From the NCBI GenBank assembly GCA_017395085.1, contig JAFPWF010000035.1, forward strand, positions 1 to 43,609: a stretch of 43,609 nt of DNA, given 5' to 3'. How positions within the stretch are numbered: the first letter of the stretch is position 1; each line of letters opens with the position of its first letter. Source of the stretch: Oscillospiraceae bacterium (GTDB lineage Bacteria; Bacillota; Clostridia; Oscillospirales; Oscillospiraceae). Of this stretch, positions 17,575 to 25,035 are shown piece by piece. The position numbers and the translations under genes are program-made. A model generated the notes under the pieces. That model had not been told where the DNA came from, searched no databases, and saw nothing but the letters and a program-made list of their open reading frames with translations.

Positions 17575-18372
17575 TCACCAGCTTTCCGTAAGCCCGAGAT
17601 CGTCCGGATCACCGAGTTGAAAATCGGGATACCAGATTTGGTTCATATAAAGGCCCTGAGGCGGCATTGTAGGCCCTGTCAGGCGGCGGTCGCCTTTTTC
17701 GAGAAGTTCCGGGATCTCTTCCGGCTGCAGCTTCCCGTACGAGGCGTACACCAGCGTCCCGACAATTGCCCTGCACATATTATACAGAAACCCATCCGCA
17801 CAGATGGAAACCGTGATCAGGTTCCCCGATCTGTTTATCCTGCAATGATATACGGTACGCACCGTCGTCTTCGTTTCCGTACCGACAGAACGCACGGCCC
17901 GGAAGTCATGCGTTCCTTCAAAGGCCGCGGCAGCACGGCGCATCTGGTCAAGATCCAGTTTCTGTGGATAGAAGCAGACACGATTTTGCAGAAACGGCTC
18001 GCGTATGGGCGCATTCAGGATCCGGTAGACATACTCTTTTTTTACACAGCTGCCGATTGCATTAAAGGACGCCGGGCCGTCCCAGGCTTCCCGGACGGCA
18101 ATATCTCTCGGCAGCCGGGCGTTCACCGCAAACGGAATCCGGTCTGCCGGGATCCCGCAAACAGTGCGGAAGTTTGCGCAGTAATGCCGCGCATGGACGC
18201 CTGCATCCGTTCTTCCGCAGCCTACGGCTTTCACCCGGTGACCGCACACCTGAGACAGCGCAGCCTCCAGCGTTTCCTGAACGGTACGTCCGTTTTTCTG
18301 AGTCTGCCAGCCATGATAGGCACTGCCGTCATAACTGAGATGAAGAATCACATTTCTTTCATCTGTCTCCAT
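17575..18372 (-). CDS. truA: tRNA pseudouridine synthase A
   Basis: Makes pseudouridine at positions 38-40 in the tRNA anticodon arm. Seen: N-terminal LHLSYDGSAYHGWQTQ, the catalytic aspartate in CGRTDAGVHARHY, and the C-terminal FLYNMCRAIVGTLV. 265 aa, normal. ATG 18372 lies 5 nt after the ecfT stop. The order ecfA1-ecfA2-ecfT-truA is the usual Firmicutes arrangement, but the rplM-rpsI pair that often follows is replaced here by cvpA. Confidence 0.96.
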   Translation of the reverse strand: METDERNVILHLSYDGSAYHGWQTQKNGRTVQETLEAALSQVCGHRVKAVGCGRTDAGVHARHYCANFRTVCGIPADRIPFAVNARLPRDIAVREAWDGPASFNAIGSCVKKEYVYRILNAPIREPFLQNRVCFYPQKLDLDQMRRAAAAFEGTHDFRAVRSVGTETKTTVRTVYHCRINRSGNLITVSICADGFLYNMCRAIVGTLVYASYGKLQPEEIPELLEKGDRRLTGPTMPPQGLYMNQIWYPDFQLGDPDDLGLTESW

Positions 18373-18377
18373 GCTCG

Positions 18378-19175
18378 TTACACCCCGAAGTGCTTCATCA
18401 CAATAATCCCGGCTGTCAGAGCCGCTCCAAGCAGCAATGCGATATAATCAATCCCGGTATAATGCAGCTCGTTCATCCTTGTTCTGCCTTCACCGCCGTG
18501 ATAACAGCGGCTTTCCATCGCGACGGCAAGCTCATCCGCGCGCCGGAATGCCGAAACAAACAGCGGAACAAGAATCGGCAGCAACGCTTTTGCCCGCTGG
18601 ATCAGATTTCCGGTCTCGAAATCTGCCCCGCGCGCACGCTGGGCCGACATGATCTTATCCGTTTCTTCAATCAGGGTCGGGATAAAGCGAAGCGCCATGC
18701 TCATCATCAGCGTCAGGGCGTGCACCGGCACCTTCAGCTTCTTCAGCGGATTCAGAAGATGTTCCAGCCCGTCAGTCAGTGCCATAGGGCTGGTCGTATA
18801 GGTCAGGAGAAATGTTCCCGTAATCAGCAGCGTAATGCGCAGAATCATTTTGACCGCGCGGTCCATGCCTTCCCAGGTAATGATCCAGCCTTCCCGGATC
18901 GGCGTTCCGCGGGTATAGAAGAGGTTGAGCAGCGCCGTCAGCACGATGATAAACAGCATCGGCTTCAGGCCCTTGAATATGTTTTTCAGACGGATGTTGG
19001 CGACGCGCATACAGACAAGCGTCAGCACAAGGATCAATCCGTTTGAAACCCAGCCTCTGGTATTGAACAGTGCGATAATATACAGAACTACGAGAATCAG
19101 CTTGGTACGCGGGTCAAGCCGATGTACCACGGTATCGCCGGGGAAATACTGGCCGAGTGTAACATCCTTCAGCAT
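18378..19175 (-). CDS. ecfT: Energy-coupling factor transporter transmembrane protein EcfT
   Basis: Membrane scaffold of the ECF transporter that couples two ATPases to interchangeable vitamin-binding S components. Seen: several hydrophobic segments and two cytoplasmic Ala-Arg-Gly-type coupling motifs; one is clear as SAQRARGADF near residue 180. N-terminal VHRLDPRTKLIL is typical of EcfT. ATG 19175 overlaps the ecfA2 stop by 7 nt, and GGGAGGTGA lies upstream inside ecfA2. No S component is encoded in the window, so substrates are set by genes elsewhere. Confidence 0.95.
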   Translation of the reverse strand: MLKDVTLGQYFPGDTVVHRLDPRTKLILVVLYIIALFNTRGWVSNGLILVLTLVCMRVANIRLKNIFKGLKPMLFIIVLTALLNLFYTRGTPIREGWIITWEGMDRAVKMILRITLLITGTFLLTYTTSPMALTDGLEHLLNPLKKLKVPVHALTLMMSMALRFIPTLIEETDKIMSAQRARGADFETGNLIQRAKALLPILVPLFVSAFRRADELAVAMESRCYHGGEGRTRMNELHYTGIDYIALLLGAALTAGIIVMKHFGV

Positions 19176-20029
19176 GCGGGCTCACCTCCCGCACAGCGGA
19201 TTGCGCTGAGAAGCTGTTCATGCGTATAGATTGGCCCGTTCAGCCTGAGCCCCGAATCACGCAAAGCAGAAGCAAGCGCCGCCGCTTTCGGTACATTCAG
19301 GCCGATGGAAGTCAGTTCACGCGGATGCGAGAAGACCTCTTCCGGGCTTCCGTCCATGCTGACCGATCCGCGTTCGAACACGATCAGCCTGTCCCCATAT
19401 TCAGCAGCGCTGTCCATATCATGGCTAACGACAATAATTGTTGCGCCGGTCTTCTCACGGTAACTGCGGATGTTTTCCATGATCTGCCGGCTTCCTGACG
19501 GATCCAGCCCGGCGGTCGGTTCATCCAGAATCAGGACTTCCGGATGCATGGCGATCACGCCGGCAATCGCAATCCGGCGCTTCTGTCCGCCTGACAGTTC
19601 AAGTGGGGAACGGGACAGGAGCTCCTCTCCAATGCCTGTAAAGCCGGCGGCCTCCAGAACACGTTCCTGCACTTCTGTTTCCGGCAGTTTCATGTTGCGC
19701 GGGCCGAAGGCAATATCGGCCTGCACGGTTTCTTCAAACAACTGATACTCCGGGTATTGGAACACCAGGCCGATTCTGTGCTTGATGTCCCGGCGGCTGA
19801 TTTTGCTGCGATTGATATCCTCTCCGTCGACGAGGACCTCCCCTGCGGTCGGCTGGAGCAGTGCGTTCAGGTGCTGCACAAATGTCGATTTCCCGGAACC
19901 TGTGTGTCCGAGGAGAAAAATATTCTCTCCCTGGCCGATCTTCAGATCAATATCCCGGATGGCAGTTTTTTCAAAGGGCGTCCCCACACTGTAGGTGTGC
20001 AGGAGATTCCGTACCGTTATTTCTGCCAT
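19169..20029 (-). CDS. ecfA2: ECF transporter ATP-binding protein EcfA2
   Basis: Second ATPase of the ECF module. Seen: Walker A LLGHTGSGKST, signature SPLELSGGQKRR, Walker B VLILDEPTAGLDPSG and a switch histidine in VVSHDMDS. The frame is open upstream to 20080, but ATG 20029 is preferred: GGAGCAGGAAGC precedes it and the conserved start MAEITVRNLLHTYS fits, giving 286 aa. It overlaps ecfA1 by 13 nt and ecfT by 7 nt. Confidence 0.95.
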   Translation of the reverse strand: MAEITVRNLLHTYSVGTPFEKTAIRDIDLKIGQGENIFLLGHTGSGKSTFVQHLNALLQPTAGEVLVDGEDINRSKISRRDIKHRIGLVFQYPEYQLFEETVQADIAFGPRNMKLPETEVQERVLEAAGFTGIGEELLSRSPLELSGGQKRRIAIAGVIAMHPEVLILDEPTAGLDPSGSRQIMENIRSYREKTGATIIVVSHDMDSAAEYGDRLIVFERGSVSMDGSPEEVFSHPRELTSIGLNVPKAAALASALRDSGLRLNGPIYTHEQLLSAIRCAGGEPAC

Positions 20030-20877
20030 GCTTCCTGCTCCCGCTTTCGCAGCGATGCGGCAATATACTCCGCACAGCATTTCATCTGCAGCACATCCGG
20101 CGGCAGCTCTTCCCCGGCCAGATTCAGGTCGAACAGGACGCGCATTGTTTCAGGGACATCCAGGCCTTCCTGTTCCATCCGTTCGACATTGCGGAACACC
20201 TCAATCGGCTTTCCGTCAAGGACGATTTTCCCGTTCGACATGACAACAAGTCGGTCCGCATCGATGCACTCGTCCATATGATGCGTAATCAGGATAACGG
20301 TAATATTCTTTTCCCGGCAGAGCCGGTGGATCGTAGAAATGACTTCCTGCCTGCCGACGGGATCCAGCATGGCGGTAGGTTCGTCCAGAACAATCACCTT
20401 GGGCTGCATGGCAAGCACACCGGCAATGGCCACTCTCTGCTTCTGTCCACCGGAAAGCAGGTGCGGCGCATGCATCCTGTATTCATACATGCCGACCTGT
20501 TTCAATGCGTTGTCAACGCGTTCACGAATCTCCTCTGAAGGGATCCCGAGGTTCTCCGGGGCAAACGCCACATCCTCTTCCACGACATTGGAAACGATCT
20601 GATTGTCGGGATTCTGGAATACCATTCCCACTGTCTGCCGGATTTCCAGCAGATGATCTTCATTTGCAGTATCCATGCCGGAAACCAGGACTCTCCCCTC
20701 GGTCGGGAGAAGAATCCCGTTCATCTGTTTGGCGAGGGTAGACTTTCCTGATCCGTTGTGACCGAGAATAGCATTGAAGCTTCCCGGTTCGAACCCGATT
20801 GAGATGTCACAAAGGCTGTCGTGATCGCTCTCGGGATAACGAAAACGAACACTCTCAAACTCGATGATAAAAGCCAC
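20017..20877 (-). CDS. ecfA1: ECF transporter ATP-binding protein EcfA1
   Basis: First ATPase of the ECF vitamin uptake module. Seen: Walker A ILGHNGSGKST, signature APHLLSGGQKQR, Walker B VIVLDEPTAMLDPVG and H-loop LITHHMDE. The start is decided by two signals: AAGGAG with 6-nt spacing to GTG 20877, and a promoter whose -10 box overlaps the alternative ATG at 20922, which would put that codon ahead of the transcript. The GTG start yields 286 aa beginning MAFIIEFESVRF. Heads the run ecfA1-ecfA2-ecfT-truA-cvpA. Confidence 0.94.
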   Translation of the reverse strand: MAFIIEFESVRFRYPESDHDSLCDISIGFEPGSFNAILGHNGSGKSTLAKQMNGILLPTEGRVLVSGMDTANEDHLLEIRQTVGMVFQNPDNQIVSNVVEEDVAFAPENLGIPSEEIRERVDNALKQVGMYEYRMHAPHLLSGGQKQRVAIAGVLAMQPKVIVLDEPTAMLDPVGRQEVISTIHRLCREKNITVILITHHMDECIDADRLVVMSNGKIVLDGKPIEVFRNVERMEQEGLDVPETMRVLFDLNLAGEELPPDVLQMKCCAEYIAASLRKREQEAWQK

Positions 20878-20912
20878 TGCGAACTCCTTGCTGCATAGGA
20901 ATAAACTGTGAT

Positions 20913-20941
20913 ATTTTATCATTGTTCAGGGCTTTGGTCAA
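20913..20941 (-). promoter_or_regulatory. Promoter of ecfA1 operon with palindromic -10 region
   Basis: Minus strand TTGACC (20936-20941), 17-nt spacer, TAAAAT (20913-20918). The -10 box sits within TGATAAAATATCA, a perfect TGATA/TATCA inverted repeat, part of a 15-mer (20908-20922) that also occurs at the promoter near 43411. Back to back with the tRNA promoter. Confidence 0.75.
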
Positions 20942-20955
20942 CTAAAAAAAAGAGG

Positions 20956-20984
20956 TTGACAAACGCAGTTGAATCGGGTATGAT
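20956..20984 (+). promoter_or_regulatory. Promoter of the tRNA cluster
   Basis: TTGACA (20956-20961), 17-nt spacer, TATGAT (20979-20984), 16 nt before tRNA-Val. Near-consensus, as expected for a stable RNA operon, and divergent from the ecfA1 promoter with the two -35 boxes 14 nt apart. Confidence 0.85.
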
Positions 20985-21000
20985 ACATAAGCTGTCGCGC

Positions 21001-21077
21001 GGGAGCATAGCTCAGCTGGTTAGAGCACCTGCCTTACAAGCAGGGGGTCACTGGTTCGAGTCCAGTTGTTCCCACCA
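21001..21077 (+). tRNA. tRNA-Val (anticodon TAC)
   Basis: Cloverleaf with acceptor GGGAGCA/TGTTCCC, D arm AGCTCAGCTGGTTAGAGC, anticodon stem CCTGC/GCAGG around loop CTTACAA, T arm CTGGTTCGAGTCCAG and an encoded CCA. First of four tRNAs from one promoter. Confidence 0.95.
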
Positions 21078-21086
21078 TATTGATTT

Positions 21087-21162
<76 letters not shown>

Positions 21163-21178
21163 CCCCTAACTGGGGTAT

Positions 21179-21254
21179 GCGGGCATAGCTCATCCGGTAG
21201 AGCGCCACCTTGCCAAGGTGGAGGTAGCGAGTTCGAGCCTCGTTGCCCGCTCCA
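21179..21254 (+). tRNA. tRNA-Gly (anticodon GCC)
   Basis: Acceptor GCGGGCA/TGCCCGC, anticodon stem CCACC/GGTGG around loop TTGCCAA, T arm GCGAGTTCGAGCCTCGT (last pair imperfect), discriminator T and encoded CCA. Confidence 0.95.
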
Positions 21255-21257
21255 AAC

Positions 21258-21282
21258 ATCTTGCGGGGTTCCCCCGCAAGAT
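21258..21282 (+). other. Perfect 11-bp hairpin between tRNA-Gly and tRNA-Cys
   Basis: Arms ATCTTGCGGGG (21258-21268) and CCCCGCAAGAT (21272-21282) with a 3-nt loop, followed by ATTATTAT rather than a T-run. It could be a weak attenuator or an RNase processing signal in the tRNA precursor. Confidence 0.6.
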
Positions 21283-21288
21283 TATTAT

Positions 21289-21363
21289 GGCGCCATAGCC
21301 AAGTGGTAAGGCAGCGGACTGCAAATCCGCGATTCCCCGGTTCAAATCCGGGTGGCGCCTCCA
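21289..21363 (+). tRNA. tRNA-Cys (anticodon GCA)
   Basis: Acceptor GGCGCCA/TGGCGCC, D arm AGCCAAGTGGTAAGGC, anticodon stem GCGGA/TCCGC around loop CTGCAAA, T arm CCCGGTTCAAATCCGGG, encoded CCA. Last tRNA of the cluster, directly before a terminator. Confidence 0.95.
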
Positions 21364-21366
21364 AAG

Positions 21367-21393
21367 AGATGCAGTTCAAGCTGCATCTTTTTT
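21367..21393 (+). terminator. Terminator of the tRNA cluster
   Basis: AGATGCAG (21367-21374), six-nt loop, CTGCATCT (21381-21388), then a run of T to 21393. It starts 3 nt after the CCA of tRNA-Cys. Confidence 0.88.
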
Positions 21394-21408
21394 GTTATCC
21401 TGCAGCGA

Positions 21409-21470
21409 AAAACAGGCTGTCTCAGTCACGAAATCCCGAATTCGGGAATGGACCTGTGACAGCCTGTTTT
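21409..21470 (-). terminator. Terminator after ybaB, long GGCTGTC-type stem
   Basis: AACAGGCTGTC (21411-21421) pairs perfectly with GACAGCCTGTT (21458-21468), and the loop contains a nested TCCCGAATTCGGGA palindrome. T-rich on both strands (TTTTT on the minus side), so it can close dnaX-ybaB and back up the tRNA terminator. It shares the GGCTGTCTCA core with the rpsR terminator at 36121. Confidence 0.75.
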
Positions 21471-21499
21471 CAGATGCTGAACTGTGCGATTCTGCTGAA

Positions 21500-21844
21500 T
21501 CAGAACATTCCGGGGAATCCTCCGAGACCTCCCTGCAGTTTGGCCATCGATTCGCCCGTTTTTTCGTCCGCCATCTTCAAAGCTCCGTTGACGGCGGCCA
21601 GGATCAGATCCTGCAGCATTTCAACGTCTTCCGGATCGACCGCTTCGGGATCGATGGTGATCTCCTTGAACTCCCTTGTTCCGACAATGACTGCTTTCAC
21701 GGCACCGCCGCCAGCTGTAAACTCAAACGCAGTATTCTCCAGTTCCTGCTGCATCTTCATGAATTCCTGCTGCATTTTCTGAGCCTGCTTCATCATGTTT
21801 ACCTGACTGCCGGGCATGCCCCCGCGGAATCCGCCTTTTGCCAT
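21500..21844 (-). CDS. YbaB/EbfC family nucleoid-associated protein
   Basis: Small DNA-binding protein of the YbaB/EbfC family (tweezer-shaped dimer). Seen: glycine- and methionine-rich N-terminus, MMKQAQKMQQEFMKMQQELE helix, AGGGAVKAVIVGTREFKEITID and a glycine-rich tail ending GGFPGMF. 114 aa. It follows dnaX, as in the usual scr-dnaX-ybaB-recR order, but a terminator and tRNA genes come next and recR is absent. Confidence 0.94.
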   Translation of the reverse strand: MAKGGFRGGMPGSQVNMMKQAQKMQQEFMKMQQELENTAFEFTAGGGAVKAVIVGTREFKEITIDPEAVDPEDVEMLQDLILAAVNGALKMADEKTGESMAKLQGGLGGFPGMF

Positions 21845-21905
21845 AGTATTGTACCTCCCTGCTGCCGCAGATGCGGCTGACTATGCTTTAAAAATATCTG
21901 CTGAA

Positions 21906-23555
21906 TTATGAAAGAAAACTTACTTCAGGAAACTGCTTCAGTTCATTCAGGTCTCTCAAAGAGCGCTGATCCGGCTTCAGTTCCTGAACCTGGACCGCGA
22001 CCGGAACGCCGGTGATCCGCTGCGCAGCAGCCGAGAATACATTCCTGATCTCAGGGCGCTTCATCCGTTCAAACAAAAAGCCGGGTATCGCTTCCAGAAT
22101 AAGATCCTGACCATATAAACTCATCCGGAACCGTGAAGGATCGTCCACCGCAAAGCGGATCTCAATCGGCAGGTTTATCCTTGCCTCCTGCAGAATACCG
22201 CTGACCGCATCTTCCGGTGCTGCCGGGACAGGCTCCGGCCCAACCGCGTTCTGCCCGTCATCCTGCGGCAGCTCTGGACCTGACTCCGGCTCTTCGGGCT
22301 TGTTCTCAACGGGCAGCATGCTTTTTGCCGAGTCCTGCAAGCCCTCCGGTTCGCTTGCTGCCGGCTGAATTGCAGATTCCACAGGCACCTCAATCCTGCT
22401 CTGAACAGAAATTCCCTTTTTCATCTCGGCTTCCAGCCTTGAGAGCCTTGCACGCAGGGATGCCGCCGTATCAGCAAGCCTGTTATCACAGAGGCTGACA
22501 ATACAGAGTTCCGCAACAATCCGCGGATTTCGAACCGTGCGGATTCTGCTGAGTGCGCTCTGCATCGTATCCGCGCAGTAAAGTATTTCTTCCTCGGTCA
22601 TGCTCCTGGCGAAGCTGTTCAGATCATCCCGCTCATAGTTGCCGGAGATCAGCTCTTCGGCGCCTGCGCCGGCAGCTTTCACGATCATCACATCACGCAG
22701 GAGGCCGTTCAGTTCCCCTAAGAAGGTTGCCGGTTCTTTTCCATCCAGCCAGATCTGCTGGAAGAGCTGGAGGGCTGATGCGCTGTCATGTCGAAGAATG
22801 ACCTGAAGCAGTTCCACCAGATTACGGTTTCCGGCGAGCCCCATTGTTTCAAACACGGTATTGACCGTAATCCTGCCACCGGCGGAACACTGGTCCAGGA
22901 TGCTCAGCGCATCACGCACACCGCCCTCGGCAAGCCTGCCAATCTGGACAGCCGCCTCCGGTTCCAGCTGAAGGCTTTCACGGGCTGCGATCTCCTGCAG
23001 GTAGGCAGCCAGCCGCTCTGTCGGGATTCTGCGGAAGCTGTGCCGCTGGCATCGCGAAAGAATCGTCGCCGGCACCTTCTGAAGTTCCGTGGTGGCGAGA
23101 ATGAACATCAGATGCTCAGGCGGTTCTTCTATGATCTTCAGAAGCGCATTGAAAGCCTGCATGGAAAGCATATGAACTTCGTCAATGATATAAACGCGTT
23201 TTTTTGCTGCCGCAGGCGAGAAGATCGCCTCTTCCTTCAGGTCCCTGACATTATCAACGCCGGTATTTGACGCGGCGTCCAGTTCAACGATATCCAGAAT
23301 GCTGCCGTCATCGATTCCGCGGCAATACCGGCAGCGGTTGCACGGGTTCCCGTCAATGGGGTTTTCACAGTTTACCGCTTTTGCCAGAATGCGCGCACAG
23401 GTTGTCTTGCCGGTACCGCGTGTTCCGATAAATATATATGCGTGAGAAAGATGCCCCGTTCGCACCTGGTTTTTCAGTGTTTCTGTAATATGCTCCTGAC
23501 CGATGACCTCATCAAAGGTCTTCGGCCTCCATTTTCGATACAGCGCCTGGTACAA
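21906..23555 (-). CDS. dnaX: DNA polymerase III subunit gamma/tau
   Basis: Clamp-loader ATPase. Seen: MYQALYRKWRPKTFDEVIGQ start, Walker A GTRGTGKT, a four-cysteine zinc module (CENPIDGNPCNRCRYC), Walker B DEVHML, sensor TTELQKVPATILSRCQR. A proline/glutamate-rich linker (about residues 375-445) leads to a C-terminal domain. 549 aa. The start is TTG at 23555, nine nt after GGAGG; no ATG alternative fits the conserved N-terminus. No A-rich slippery frameshift site for a short gamma form was recognised. The SRP RNA gene lies immediately upstream on the same strand. Confidence 0.96.
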   Translation of the reverse strand: MYQALYRKWRPKTFDEVIGQEHITETLKNQVRTGHLSHAYIFIGTRGTGKTTCARILAKAVNCENPIDGNPCNRCRYCRGIDDGSILDIVELDAASNTGVDNVRDLKEEAIFSPAAAKKRVYIIDEVHMLSMQAFNALLKIIEEPPEHLMFILATTELQKVPATILSRCQRHSFRRIPTERLAAYLQEIAARESLQLEPEAAVQIGRLAEGGVRDALSILDQCSAGGRITVNTVFETMGLAGNRNLVELLQVILRHDSASALQLFQQIWLDGKEPATFLGELNGLLRDVMIVKAAGAGAEELISGNYERDDLNSFARSMTEEEILYCADTMQSALSRIRTVRNPRIVAELCIVSLCDNRLADTAASLRARLSRLEAEMKKGISVQSRIEVPVESAIQPAASEPEGLQDSAKSMLPVENKPEEPESGPELPQDDGQNAVGPEPVPAAPEDAVSGILQEARINLPIEIRFAVDDPSRFRMSLYGQDLILEAIPGFLFERMKRPEIRNVFSAAAQRITGVPVAVQVQELKPDQRSLRDLNELKQFPEVSFLS

Positions 23556-23590
23556 AACGGTTCACCTCCCCCTGTTCAGCTTATAAAAAC

Positions 23591-23888
23591 GTGGCTCTTG
23601 ACAAGACTGCACACCTTTCCTTGAGTCCCCTTCCATGCCCGTTACGCCGGCAGCCGGCTCGGACCCGGCAGCCCCGCGGCACACGAAAAGCACCGCTTAA
23701 TGCTGCTCGGTTCCCCGCCTGACATGGTTCACGGGTTTCCGTTGCGCGGGACCGGATCGTCAACGCTGCTTACCGGAGTCAGACAACACAGAAACAGCCC
23801 TCGGTCAGGAATTCATCCCTGCTGTAGCGGATTGCAGGTTACAGGGCACCGCTGGCTCCCCGACTAGTGCAGCCTTGTCAAAAGCCAC
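23591..23888 (-). ncRNA. ffs: Signal recognition particle RNA, large Bacillus-type with Alu domain
   Basis: SRP RNA of about 298 nt that binds Ffh and targets membrane proteins co-translationally. Seen on the minus strand: the SRP54-binding helix 8 with CCATGTCAGG and the asymmetric-loop strand GAGCAGCATTAAGC; Alu-domain sequence CAGCGGTGCCCTGTAACC and TGCAATCCGCTACAGCAGGG, which closely resembles Bacillus scRNA; and a closing helix in which 23867-23888 and 23591-23612 pair over 22 bp (with G-U pairs). TTTTTAT follows the 3' arm directly, so the closing helix probably doubles as a terminator. Upstream of dnaX, as in Bacillus. Confidence 0.93.
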
Positions 23889-23895
23889 GGGTGGT

Positions 23896-23924
23896 ATCTT
23901 ACACCTTTTTAATTCTCCTTGCAA
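23896..23924 (-). promoter_or_regulatory. Promoter of the SRP RNA gene
   Basis: Minus strand TTGCAA (23919-23924), 17-nt spacer, TAAGAT (23896-23901). The expected start, about 7 nt downstream, coincides with the 5' end of the SRP closing helix. Confidence 0.75.
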
Positions 23925-23944
23925 CTGGTTTTTTCAAACCGGGC

Positions 23945-25000
23945 TCAGGGCAGATAGACGGACGCGCTCTGCCCGAGCATCAGGCCGGTGTCATTGACAC
24001 TGAGATGTACATTATAATAGGCTGCATTCTGTTTCGTGTTTCCAAGGGCGGAAATCTCCGTCACAGTCCCGGTCAGGACTCTGGATTCATCGGTATCCAT
24101 GGTAACCGGGATCTGGTCTCCCACACTCAGATTCCCCAGATCCATCTCATCCACTTCGGCCACCACTTCCGTGGTGCCGCTCCGCCAGACCCTGCAGAGG
24201 AGCTGTCCCTTCCAAACCTGTTGGCCTGGACTCACGGCAACCGTGCCAACCACGCCGTCCGCAGGAGCAGAGACCGCCGCCTGCGCGCCGGCGTCCGCGT
24301 CCTGAGCCATCACGCACAGAAGCACGTCGCCTTTCTTCACTTCATCTCCCTGCGCCACCAGGATTTCCGCAATCCTTCCGGCTGCCGCCACGGTGACATC
24401 ATCCCGAAGATAAACTTTGCCTTTTCCGACTTTGTCATGAGACCGGTATCCGGAATCCTTATACAGGTCCATTTTTTTGTCTGCGTCAAAACTGCCGGTA
24501 AGGATCTCCACTTCGTAGTTGTCACCCGCCGCGGCAATCACAACGCCGGAGCCTTTCTCGCTGCTGGATTTGAAGTAGAGCACATCGCCGATATGCAAAT
24601 GCTTGTTCTCCTCATAATCGGCAGCGTCCTCGTAGGTGCAGTGCATCCTCTGCCGTGCGGATGGCTCCAGGGCCAGAACCGCGCCGTAGGTTGCCATCGC
24701 GGAATCGGCACTGTCACCCTGTTCGGCAAAAAGATAGCGAACCGTCCCGTCTTCCGGGGCACAGATATTTGTCGTCATCATTTTAAACATTGCCGTTCCG
24801 GCATCAACCGTGTCCCCAGCCTCCCAGTCAAAAGGCAGGAGCGTCCCGGAGCAGGGCGCAGTAATATCATCAAAAGCGGAAGCTCGTACCACTCCGTTTG
24901 CGATGGCATACTGCGTCAGATCCGTCTCAGCAGCCGCCCGGGTGCCGGGAAGGCAGACCAGCAGGACCAGACACAGGATCACAGGGATAAGTTTTTTCAT
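23945..25000 (-). CDS. Efflux ABC transporter adaptor (HlyD/MacA-like membrane fusion protein)
   Basis: Secreted or membrane-anchored adaptor of a MacB-type exporter. Seen: a signal sequence MKKLIPVILCLVLLVCLPG, two biotinyl-lipoyl-like half motifs (ICAPEDGTVRYLF and VSAPADGVVGTVAVSPGQQV) and beta-barrel-like sequence toward the C-terminus. ATG 25000 is chosen because AAGGAG lies 7 nt upstream and the signal peptide begins there; an in-frame ATG at 25039 would add 13 residues and overlap the permease gene. About 351 aa. Last gene of the ATPase-permease-adaptor operon. In a Gram-positive cell it would sit outside the membrane; its substrate is unknown. Confidence 0.82.
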   Translation of the reverse strand: MKKLIPVILCLVLLVCLPGTRAAAETDLTQYAIANGVVRASAFDDITAPCSGTLLPFDWEAGDTVDAGTAMFKMMTTNICAPEDGTVRYLFAEQGDSADSAMATYGAVLALEPSARQRMHCTYEDAADYEENKHLHIGDVLYFKSSSEKGSGVVIAAAGDNYEVEILTGSFDADKKMDLYKDSGYRSHDKVGKGKVYLRDDVTVAAAGRIAEILVAQGDEVKKGDVLLCVMAQDADAGAQAAVSAPADGVVGTVAVSPGQQVWKGQLLCRVWRSGTTEVVAEVDEMDLGNLSVGDQIPVTMDTDESRVLTGTVTEISALGNTKQNAAYYNVHLSVNDTGLMLGQSASVYLP

Positions 25001-25035
25001 AATCGTACTCCTTGCAAGTATGTTCAATTCAGAAT

